Source of the DNA: Gonocerus acuteangulatus
Taxonomy: Eukaryota > Arthropoda > Insecta > Hemiptera > Coreidae
Reading direction: 5' to 3'
NCBI GenBank assembly: GCA_946811695.1
Contig: OX328128.1
Span: 81,598,917 to 81,662,916 of the forward strand
Length of the DNA stretch: 64,000 nt
In this document: one piece after another, positions 56,101 to 64,000 of the stretch
Numbering within the stretch: position 1 is the first letter of the stretch
Layout: each line of letters opens with the position of its first letter
Made by a program: the position numbers and the translations under genes
The notes under the pieces: generated by a model
Told to the model about the DNA's origin: nothing
The model's input: the letters and a program-made list of their open reading frames with translations, nothing else
The model's database searches: none

Positions 56101-56905
56101 TGCAGATAGCGAGGTTCCTATATTCTTCCCAATCAGCTTTGTGAAGTAACCAAGATTCTCTCCGTTCTGCCGGGGAAACGCGTGAATTTTCAATAGTTAT
56201 CATAATGGGGAAATGATCACTGCTATAAAGGTCGGTGAGAGTGTACCAACTGAGTGCAGTAACGAGAGAGTAAGTACATGCTGTGACATCAATGGAAGAG
56301 GTAGTACCGTAGGAAGAGCTTAGATATGTTGGTTGTCCGGTGTTGAGAATGTGTAGCTCAGTGTCTTGAAATAGTGCTGAAATCATCTTGCCACGATGAT
56401 CATTCCTTGAAGAGCCCCAAGCAGTGGAGTGAGCATTCAGATCCCCCAAGATAACTCTAGGTTCAGGAATCTGTTCTACAAGGTGCCGAAGGTTGCATTC
56501 CCTAGTTTGCTCACTTGGACGAAGGTAAATATTGCAGAGATAAAGAGAATGCGGGAGATGAGTCCTCACCGAGATGGCCCATAGATTAGTTTGGATGCTG
56601 AGAAGTTCGCTAGGAATGGTGTTGGAGACAAGAATCATTACGCCACCGCAGGCTTTGTCTCTAGTCGTGTCATCAAGTCTGTAGCTCTGATATCCAGGAA
56701 GACCGAACTCATCATCAGGTGAGAGATGAGTTTCTTGAAGACATATAAAGAGTGGTTTATAATGATCTACCATAATCTCCAAATCACTTGTATGCTTTAT
56801 GAGGCCGTTGCAGTTCCATTGGAGGATTCCATTTCTAGGGGTTGGCGTGTCAGTCATAGGAGTTGCACTTAGTGTAGACCTTCCCGCAGGAAAACCATTC
56901 TTCAA
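53165..56905 (-). pseudogene. LINE ORF2: APE endonuclease, RT, RNase H; single in-frame stop
   Basis: One frame of about 1,246 codons. Endonuclease (56905-55850): WNCNGL, QETHL, GDLNAH, SIDVTA, SDHFPI. A TGA at 55850-55852 sits where the neighbouring sequence suggests CGA (Arg), a CpG-type transition. The downstream part (ATG 55744) has RT motifs YRPISL, FDIKNAFDSVW, GVPQGSALS and YADD (residue 300 of that part), RNase H with all acidic and His residues (TDGSH 594, AEL 627, TDS 651, GHRG, NEMAD) and a C-terminal CLTCRKP..H..C. The second ATG (56857) overlaps the stop of the upstream hydrophobic ORF as ATGACTGA and may be the true start. Confidence 0.9.
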
Positions 56906-58454
56906 TACTCAGAGAAGTCAAAAGCGAATTTCTGGATGTTCCGAAAGAGGGAAGAACAGCCACGTAGCGGATACGTATTGGATTAAAGAAAATAACACTT
57001 ATACCAGATTGTTCTGCCAAGCGAAACTTGGACCCAAGACACATCAGACTACTCGAAGAAACCTTAAGGTGTTCTGGAAATGATGGATGGCTCTCCAGTC
57101 CACCTTGTAGGCATAACATACAACCCTCGACGAATAGAAATATAAAAGGAAGAATACAATACAACCCTAGAAAAGGTTCACTTACATCTAACAGTACATT
57201 CACTAAAGCTACTAATGATTTGAGATGAACTATACACAAAAATAAAACCTTATAACATATGGGAAATGATGGAACAACTAATAGAATAAGTCGTAAAGTT
57301 AAAAAATACCCTACGTTGGTAACAGGAGTACAGTAACGTCTGTTATCCAAAATTAACTTAAAATGAAATATATATAACAAAGATATCCTATAGCAAACAT
57401 AAAGGGAAGGGTACATCTCATCATGGAGGCATAACATAGAGAGTGGGATAAATATAAATATGGAAAGTAAAAAATAGTATAAAAACAACAAAAAACTGCT
57501 TACATCTAACAGTTCACCCGCTAAAACTATTTTAGAATTAGGATCAAGCAAATAAAACGTATAACGTAAATTAAAAAAAGGAACATCCAAGTGTCTATGT
57601 CGTGAGGATAAAATATAGCCAGGGGTAGAACTTACAATAAAATAACAACTATGATTAAAAAGTAAAAGGAATTGACATATGCTTAAATGTTTATCAGTTA
57701 AACCAATTTTTGGCGAGCCCCTGTAGAGTAGCAACAAGATTGAAGTAAACAGTAGTACATGTTGTAAAAGGTAACATAAGGTAAAGCTAAGAATATAAAT
57801 AAAAATATGTTCGAAAAAGGACACAAATCCAATAGTGTAAGGTTGTTCCTTTGCTAAAAATGTTCCAAAAAGGAAGACAATTAGATAAAGAAGAGTGCGA
57901 ATGTCATAAAAAGAGAACTTACATACTCTTGAGTGGAACAGCTTTGTACTCAAGAACATGGGATGAGTGATGCGACAAGCAGACCATGAAATTAAGGAGA
58001 CGTCAATGGTAATGGTATCAGATTGGATGCATACACGCTCGACGACCATGAGGTACAAACAACCAGAAAAACAGTAACCCCAAGCCAAAAGCTCTGGGAT
58101 CTGAGAGGAACAAAAAATTGTAGCTAATAATGTTTGTATGAAAAACGTTCTCCTACATCTGACTAGATTAATTGATTCTCTTTCCTCTACACCACTTAAA
58201 ATTCCTACCGGAACCACAAAACGAATAGATAGTCCATCCGTTAGAGCTGAAAAAGAAAACCACTCAGAAAAAAAAATTCGGGTGTCCTGGGTAACACAGG
58301 AAATAGTCCTGTTTATAACATTATAGCAGTTAGTTGGGCTTTCGTTTACGCGGTTATTCATTCCAGCACTGAAAATAGTTTCAACAATTTCAGATAAAGT
58401 CATAATCAGCACAGAAGTCAACATTAGATGATATAGCCTATAATTAATTCTCAT
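56850..58454 (-). CDS. Extra LINE ORF: 534-residue hydrophobic multi-pass protein, unknown
   Basis: The frame lies between ORF1 and ORF2. Its ATG is preceded at once by an in-frame TAA and stands 15 bases after the ORF1 stop; its TGA overlaps an ORF2 ATG. About ten hydrophobic segments are visible (roughly 8-28, 104-138, 186-201, 206-243, 258-275, 320-343, 381-422, 429-448). Residues about 290-345 and 396-451 are related, both with LLDVS (315, 421) and MLCL, and the DNA shows the same 318-bp, in-frame duplication; a weaker third copy lies upstream. I do not recognise the family. A chance 534-codon frame is very unlikely at this composition, although the T-rich strand favours hydrophobic codons. 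A function at membranes is inference. Confidence 0.65.
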   Translation of the reverse strand: MRINYRLYHLMLTSVLIMTLSEIVETIFSAGMNNRVNESPTNCYNVINRTISCVTQDTRIFFSEWFSFSALTDGLSIRFVVPVGILSGVEERESINLVRCRRTFFIQTLLATIFCSSQIPELLAWGYCFSGCLYLMVVERVCIQSDTITIDVSLISWSACRITHPMFLSTKLFHSRVCKFSFYDIRTLLYLIVFLFGTFLAKEQPYTIGFVSFFEHIFIYILSFTLCYLLQHVLLFTSILLLLYRGSPKIGLTDKHLSICQFLLLFNHSCYFIVSSTPGYILSSRHRHLDVPFFNLRYTFYLLDPNSKIVLAGELLDVSSFLLFLYYFLLSIFIFIPLSMLCLHDEMYPSLYVCYRISLLYIFHFKLILDNRRYCTPVTNVGYFLTLRLILLVVPSFPICYKVLFLCIVHLKSLVALVNVLLDVSEPFLGLYCILPFIFLFVEGCMLCLQGGLESHPSFPEHLKVSSSSLMCLGSKFRLAEQSGISVIFFNPIRIRYVAVLPSFGTSRNSLLTSLSIEEWFSCGKVYTKCNSYD

Positions 58455-58469
58455 TTAAAAATCTTAAAT

Positions 58470-59993
58470 TTAAGAGCAGTTGTACCCGCTCATTTTTATT
58501 TTTTTTTCTCTTGATAGAGATCTGGTAACATTCTTCTTTTGCGAGCTATCAGTGCTTAAGGAAGGAGGAGGTGTACCTGTACCTAGGGAGGTGCGAGAGG
58601 AAGAGGACCTAGGAGTATTGCCCTGAGTACCCAAAGGGTTAGAGCGGAGGGAAGGGGTTAAGGGAATCTGGGAGGAACTACTCCGGGACTTGTGGATGAT
58701 AGGAGGAGGATCTGTGGGAAGAGAGGACTCGAGACTACTAGAGTTAGGTAGAGAAGTATTGCTATCAGTAGAAGAGATAGGGATAGCTTCTAGAGCTGGT
58801 GGAGGGAGGGGAGGAAGCGAGGTTTGGTTAGGAGTCCTTGTAGGTGTAGGAGTAGGGAGAGCTGGGGCTGGTGGGGAGGTCACAGCAGGGGAAGGGAGGG
58901 AAGGAGGGTGGGAGGTGACATCGGAGAGGCTCGGCTCTCTACGGGAAGTATCGACTATAGTCGGAGAGGTTCGGGGAGGTTCGGAAAGGTTCGGGGTATG
59001 GGTAGCAGGTACAGGAGCCTGCGTCTCTTGCGTTATCTCAGTTTGTGTAAACACTGATGAGAAGGTTTTAACTCTCAGCACTTCAGCATAAGGCTTCATT
59101 GTTAGACGAGAGAGAGAATTAAAATGTATTTCCCTCGCTTTAACATATGATAATTTGTTGACCTCCATCAACTTGGAGATTTCAAACTCCTCGATGTATC
59201 TAGGACATTGGCGATGCCAGGAAGGATGCGGGCCTTTACAAACGTTACACTTAGGGCTGCTCGTGCATGGCCCTTCGTGTTTTCTCTCACTACAATTTCT
59301 ACACACTGCATCTTTATTACAACGCTTGGCAGTGTGTCTAAAAAAGAAACATTTGTTACAGCGCATAGGCGACGGTACATACAATTTCACTGGTAGAACC
59401 TGATAAGCAACTTTGATTTCTTTAGGGAGATTAGGTGTACAAAAGGTTAGAATATATTTGTTAGTGTTAAACTTGGAACCATTACGAAAAAAAGAAATCC
59501 TTTCCACATTAGTTACTCCTTGACTCTTAAGTTCTAGTTTAATATTTTCTACTGATTCATACTCAAGATCGAACCAACTGATTATTCCCTTCGACGAATT
59601 TAGAAATTTATGAGGAGAAACTGTAACATCAACTCCAAACAGGTTCTCTGATTCGAGTAATTTCATGGATTGAAAAGACTCTTTGGTCTCGATGAGAATC
59701 GTACCGTCCCTGAGTTTTTTTATGTTCTTTACTTCACCAACTTTGCGATTAATTTCATGAAAAATAGAGAAAGGAGGCACATTTTTTAGACTGCCTTCAT
59801 TCTTATGGGCAACTACTAGGAATTTGGGAGTAAAATCATTTATGCCGGACGCCTTAAAGAGTGAACGGTTAAAAGACAGCGATGAGATTTGATCTCGTTG
59901 CTTCAAGTTCACTGCATATCTTTTCGTACTTGTATTCGGAACGTCCGGTATTAGTGGAGGAAACTCTAGCTTCCGTTTTTTAGTTAAGGCCAT
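58470..59993 (-). CDS. LINE ORF1 (gag-like) with three zinc knuckles
   Basis: 507 residues, intact. The N-terminal half (SKGIISWFDLEYESVEN, ILTFCTPNLPKEIKV) fits the RRM-like region of I-type ORF1. Then CNKCFFFRHTAKRC, CRNCSERKHEGPC and CNVCKGPHPSWHRQCP form three Cys/His knuckles near residues 210-265, followed by the typical ISKLMEVNKLSYVKARE helix. The last 190 residues are Pro/Ser/Thr-rich and end in a basic stretch. The protein should coat LINE RNA in the cytoplasm and nucleus, as known for this family. The start is the first ATG after the A run of the leader. Confidence 0.9.
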   Translation of the reverse strand: MALTKKRKLEFPPLIPDVPNTSTKRYAVNLKQRDQISSLSFNRSLFKASGINDFTPKFLVVAHKNEGSLKNVPPFSIFHEINRKVGEVKNIKKLRDGTILIETKESFQSMKLLESENLFGVDVTVSPHKFLNSSKGIISWFDLEYESVENIKLELKSQGVTNVERISFFRNGSKFNTNKYILTFCTPNLPKEIKVAYQVLPVKLYVPSPMRCNKCFFFRHTAKRCNKDAVCRNCSERKHEGPCTSSPKCNVCKGPHPSWHRQCPRYIEEFEISKLMEVNKLSYVKAREIHFNSLSRLTMKPYAEVLRVKTFSSVFTQTEITQETQAPVPATHTPNLSEPPRTSPTIVDTSRREPSLSDVTSHPPSLPSPAVTSPPAPALPTPTPTRTPNQTSLPPLPPPALEAIPISSTDSNTSLPNSSSLESSLPTDPPPIIHKSRSSSSQIPLTPSLRSNPLGTQGNTPRSSSSRTSLGTGTPPPSLSTDSSQKKNVTRSLSREKKIKMSGYNCS

Positions 59994-60010
59994 TTTGAGT
60001 TAAGGTAGAT

Positions 60011-60012
<2 letters not shown>

Positions 60013-60080
<68 letters not shown>
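60013..60080. repeat. 68-base T run (A run in the LINE leader)
   Basis: On the LINE sense strand this is poly(A) between the 5' UTR and ORF1, 20 bases before the ATG. Other long homopolymers: 24828-24880 (T53), 30634-30688 (A55), 52712-52786 (T75, the LINE tail), 53111-53156 (A46). Confidence 0.95.
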
Positions 60081-60084
<4 letters not shown>

Positions 60085-60234
60085 AAACTGGTTAATGATT
60101 AAAGAAAAAAAAAAATTAGTGACAGGGTTAGTTACAACATGGCTTAGCTGATAGGTTGAAGATGTTGAGAAGACGATCTTAACGAGAGCGTGTCCCAGAA
60201 GGCTCCTACCTGGTCCGCGTCTGAACCACAACTC

Positions 60235-62331
60235 ACTTTTTGCTGTCCGGAAGAGACTAAAAAGTTGTAAGCGAAAAATTTACATGACTTTTGAAATTCA
60301 ATATCTCGCCTTCAGATAATTCAATTTTTACGTCCTTAGGCTCTTTGAAAAGAAAAGACCTGCCTTTTTCTAAACATACATATGTATAATTCTTGTACTA
60401 TCTATCTGAGATGGTACGTGTAAAGAGGTAGAGATGTGGGGTGGAAAATTTTCCACAGAAAATTTTCCGTTTTGGAAAATTTTCAGCTATGTTTTTCCGG
60501 AAAATTTTCCATTTACAAAAGGCAATTTTTTGGTAAATTTGTTCTAGGCAATAAATGAGCTAACCATATTCTGTTATATTAGCTAATTTCTGAACCATTT
60601 AAACAAAAACTACAGGTTATAATTCAACTTTTTAATCCACATGAATAAAATTAAATGTGATTATGTTTTACCTAACAATTGTTATATTGCTTATGAAATA
60701 ACTCATAAAAAGGCAATTCACCCTATTTCATAATAAAAGAGCACTCACATAAAATAAATCACTCATTTCTCTTAATATTTGATAAACAAGGTAGTAGCGG
60801 AAACCAGAAAAAAGCTCCATCACTCTGTACTAGCTGCAACAGTTTTAAGAAAATTCGCCACATGTAAACAACACTAGATTGGAATTTAAAAATAAAAATA
60901 AATAAGTAAAAAAAACTGCTCTTTGCCAGGAATAATGGTTAACCAGAAAAAAACAAAACAATTGTGTGGACTTCTACATTTTGTAGAAGTCCATGAAAGA
61001 CAACAAAAATATAGGTAAATGTAAATATTGTGATGGAAATAAATTGAAAGATTAACACAAAGCAAAGCTCCTATCAGGTTCACAAAATCTTCATTTGATG
61101 ACAATGTCATCCTTTCAAATTCTGCTTCTTCTTCTGTGCAGAGAGAGAGAGAAAAAAGTTATTTTTGAAAAAAAAAAAAGAAGTTTAGTTGCCCAACTAT
61201 ATTGGGTTACTTTCCACACAAAGTACTTATAAACCAGTAGGCGTAGGAACTAAAGTTAAATATATATTAAAAAAATATGCAAATCGATCAAACAACAAAC
61301 TAATTAAAGAAAATCTAAAACTAAAAATATAGTGATGAAAATATTTGTTTTTTCCCCATAAATTCATGAATGTATAAAATTCGATCATTTGTTCATTTTC
61401 AACACAATTTAGCGCGATTCCTCCCTCGCTCCATAGGGAGGAACCCCGCTTATGAGGTTGACCTCATGACACAATCCGGAAGTGCCGACTATAAAATTTC
61501 TCATTTCAGAACCCATTGATATATATATATGTATATACATGGACCGAATTCGATGAAATTTGGTACAAACATCTTTTTTCTAATTTAAAAGCTCAAGTTC
61601 GTTAACCGTTAGAATCCGTCACCAACACATGCGTTTTGGAGCGAAATTCGCACGGAAAAATTCATAACACGGACGTTTTAGAGGTTTTATGCTTGCAGGT
61701 ATTCGTTTAATAGGTTCTCTAAAGTAGGAAAACAAATGAAACCATTTTTAAGGCGATATCTGTAACCGTTTTGGATGGAAAAAATGGAAACATAGTTTTT
61801 GTAACTCATTTTTGGTTTGGGTACTTAGAATTGTGAGAATCAGCTGAAATATTTTATACATGTTTGAAATTCATCTATACTAAGGTGTTTAAAAGTTTGT
61901 TACTTATGGAGTTAATGACGTATTAGAAAAAAAATGTTAACATTAACATACATGAAAAGTTTTCGAATCTTCGTATGTTATCCTTATTTTTATTTTTTTT
62001 TTTCGTTTTTAACGGCGCATCAACTATTTGGCTATTAGCGCCGGGCTATCTACAGTGCTTGTGTGTCATTCAGCGTGTATGCGTTTACAATACATTTTAA
62101 AGTATTTTTTATTCTTTTTTCATCTTTATTTTATCCTGTCTATTAAAAATATATTGATTTGATTAAATATGTTGTTTCGAATAATTCATACTTCTATATT
62201 TTTACGCCAATGCATTTTCAATTGGACATAACATGTCATTGTTGTATATATATTATACACATAGACAACAATGATCGAAGAGATTGAACTGCCTTTAAAA
62301 AAAATATATAACGGCAGTCATACAATTATGT
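60235..62331 (+). repeat. 2,097-bp direct duplication, copy 2
   Basis: See copy 1 at 50249. The left edge coincides with the LINE 5' end; beyond 62331 the two copies diverge abruptly. Two differences in about 2.1 kb mean the event is very recent or artificial. Confidence 0.95.
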
Positions 62332-62719
62332 GCAATATTTTTGTGCAGTGTGAGGGGTCCACGACCATTCAATATTTTGTACAAAAATAAGCTCAATATT
62401 TGGGCTCAAATTTTTGAGCAATATTTTAGCCAGTGTGAGGGCCTCTTAAGAAATTATTCTCAAGAAAAATCAAATTTAAACTTTTTTACACATAATGTTG
62501 ATTCCAGAACATGTAGGAATATCCCGATTAGACGAAAATGTGTAACTTTGGAGCTTTTATCGGCCGTCCAAATATGGTTTGAATCGGTTACAGTGTCTTT
62601 GAAACATGGTCGGATTTTTGAATCTTTAACAAAATATTGAGGGTCCAGCCTTCGTGAAATTTAAAATACTTTTAAAATATTTCATTATAATAGGGGCTAC
62701 TGGTGGTTCTGTGATTCTC
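62332..62719. other. Unassigned DNA
   Basis: A 99-codon frame (62341-62640) has no recognisable features. Confidence 0.4.
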
Positions 62720-63370
62720 ATAAAAACAGATTGACGTAGGGAGTTGGAAGTCAAGCATATATTCTGTTCAGATAGGCAGAAATGTCCTGACTGCGGAAAG
62801 AGAAATATTCCCGTTGGTTCCACTATTTGCAAACTCCCATTTCAAGGAACAACACAATACGTTAAACATTATAAAAACTGATTATGTCTCGTTTAAGATT
62901 AGGGAAGGTTTTGAGAGGTCAGACAAAGGAAATAGTGTCTAATATTTCAATACTAAGCAAAAGCTAAGACTAAAAACTTTTTAAACCTCCTAGTGATAAG
63001 GTTATAACAGAGAAACGTTTTGTTGCCAATTTCTTGCTCCAGGAATACACATTACGCCCTTTTCCCTCCAACTAAACCATCTATTTGAACAGGCTGTAGC
63101 TTACATTGCTTTTAGCCTTAGCTTATGCTAGGTATTGATAAATATTAAACACTATCTCCCTTGTCTGACCTCCCAAAGCCTTCCCTAGTCCTAAACGAGA
63201 CATAATCAGTTTTATTAAGATTAAAGTAGCGTGTTGTTCATTGTAATGGAAATCCAAATGGCGGAACCGTCGGGAATATTTCCCTCACAATTTTGTGTGT
63301 GCGGGATTAAAACTATTCCATCTAACTGAACGGGTTATAGTTCAGCTAACTGCACACGATGAGCCTATAA
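62720..63370. repeat. Imperfect inverted repeat, about 650 bp
   Basis: The left arm (about 62795-62990: GATTATGTCTCGTTTAAGAT, GAGAGGTCAGACAAAGG) pairs with the right arm (about 63110-63300: CCTTGTCTGACCTCCCAAAG, TAAACGAGACATAATC). Outside these, ATATTCCCGTTGGTTCC and GGAACCGTCGGGAATATTTC also match. The loop is about 120 bp. No terminal duplication visible. Confidence 0.7.
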
Positions 63371-63384
63371 AACTGGCTTCCTGT

Positions 63385-63498
63385 TCTGCTGTTGGCTGCA
63401 TGATATCTTCTAAAATACATAACAAACTGTTTGTTACCATTCCTGATTCAAAAAATAAATACAAGCGAAACCATTTATTTCGATTTGTCTTGAGGTGA
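63385..63498 (+). pseudogene. THAP-like zinc-finger fragment
   Basis: The frame reads CSAVGCMISSKIHN, then VTIPDSKNKYKRNHLF before a stop. CSAVGC with a nearby Lys and a 'F..IP' step resembles the start of THAP (C2CH) domains of P-element-type transposases. The His and second Cys are not seen. Weak. Confidence 0.35.
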
Positions 63499-64000
63499 AA
63501 TCGCAACTGCGCAGGGATAAAATCAACACAATTTGTATAAAAATATATTTGATAAAATACTGAAAACGGAGATTACAATAAGTTCACTTAGTCTTGGTAT
63601 TTATTAAATCTAAATTCACAAGGTGGCGCATCGTGGGTCGGCCATGCGGACAGTTCTGAAAAAAAAAGCAAAAAATCAAATAACAGTGTTGAACAGTTTT
63701 ATTACTTGTCTACTAATAAATTAGTAAATAAAACAGCATTAATAGAACACGAATATAAGATGAACCCCAGATTACATTTTGAAGAAGTATAAGTACTCAA
63801 CAAAGAAAGTAGTAAAAAAAGAACAAAAATTGCAAACGCATTATACATTGCAAATAATATGCAATTAATTACAAACACATTAAAGGCAGGTAAATAAGAA
63901 CTACGAAAATGTTGAGCTCATTTAATTAAAACCAATGGCTTTTTTTTTTTTCTTTTTTTTTAAATAATCTCTCAAATTATAAAGGTTCAATAAAATTTTC
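63499..64000. other. AT-rich DNA to the window end
   Basis: No gene or shared repeat recognised. Confidence 0.5.

Larger units (their letters stand above)
52712..60234 (-). mobile_element. Almost intact I-like LINE with three ORFs
   Basis: On the minus strand: a 5' UTR from 60234 (GTTGTGGTTCAGACGCGG) with a 68-base A run, ORF1 (59993-58470), a hydrophobic ORF (58454-56850), ORF2 (56905-53165), a 3' UTR with T/AT runs, and a 75-base poly(A) tail (52712-52786). The only disabling change seen is one in-frame TGA. The 2.1-kb duplication starts exactly at its 5' end and its other copy ends 366 bp beyond the tail. Confidence 0.85.

Noticed and set aside
50249..62331. The 2.1-kb direct repeats as LTRs of one element
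   Set aside because: They contain other repeats (F1, SINE tail), lack TG...CA ends, and enclose a minus-strand LINE with its own poly(A) tail, not an LTR-type gag-pol.

Overview
This is a eukaryotic, AT-rich window dominated by repeats. It most likely comes from an arthropod, probably an insect. The evidence is I-like non-LTR retrotransposons carrying RNase H, relics of Tigger/pogo and mariner transposases, a DUF4817-type transposase start, tRNA-derived SINEs, and very many (TA)n tracts. I see no convincing host gene, rRNA, functional tRNA or CRISPR array. Nearly everything recognisable is a mobile element, part of one, or a tandem or inverted repeat, often nested.

Layout. 0-4 kb: a reverse copy of a 1-kb repeat (family F2) carries two later insertions, each with perfect target-site duplications (TSDs): a palindromic Penelope-like unit (543-887) and a 1.7-kb retroelement encoding only an ORF1/gag-like protein (1820-3501). 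4-14 kb: fragments of a second repeat family (F1, with AGCGCGGTT termini), more hammerhead-bearing Penelope-like arms, an F2 copy lacking the ORF1 insertion, a full-length tRNA SINE, and a mariner relic split by a SINE. 14-22 kb: AT-rich DNA, then F1 copies, one interrupted by a 1.2-kb Tigger element. 22-32 kb: two large foldback elements with CAGGGTG ends, a retroposed tRNA half, LINE 3' ends, a Penelope-like palindrome with a 13-bp TSD, and a DUF4817 relic broken by a LINE. 32-43 kb: two hAT-like MITEs with 8-bp TSDs, a 35-bp tandem array, and a 4-kb I-like LINE with one frameshift (36.4-40.5 kb). 45-50 kb: an 81-bp x 16 array, a piggyBac-like remnant, and a 122-bp x 13 array whose units look like Pol III cassettes. 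50-62 kb: a 2,097-bp near-identical direct duplication flanks an almost intact 7.5-kb LINE on the minus strand. 62-64 kb: an imperfect inverted repeat and a THAP-like fragment.

Most interesting. (1) The LINE at 52.7-60.2 kb has three tightly packed reading frames: ORF1 (three zinc knuckles), an extra 534-codon frame encoding a very hydrophobic multi-pass protein with an in-frame 106-residue internal duplication, and ORF2 (endonuclease, RT, RNase H). The extra frame's stop overlaps an in-frame ATG of ORF2 (ATGACTGA). I know of no such membrane ORF in this LINE group. (2) Several unrelated sequences share the same architecture: head-to-head arms, a short asymmetric tail, 12-13-bp TSDs where visible, and in each arm a hammerhead-ribozyme-like fold pointing outward from the centre. 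Stems I and II pair with different sequences in different families. (3) The ORF1-only retroelement ends in a hairpin and AAAAT tail resembling those of the I-like LINEs, suggesting mobilisation in trans.
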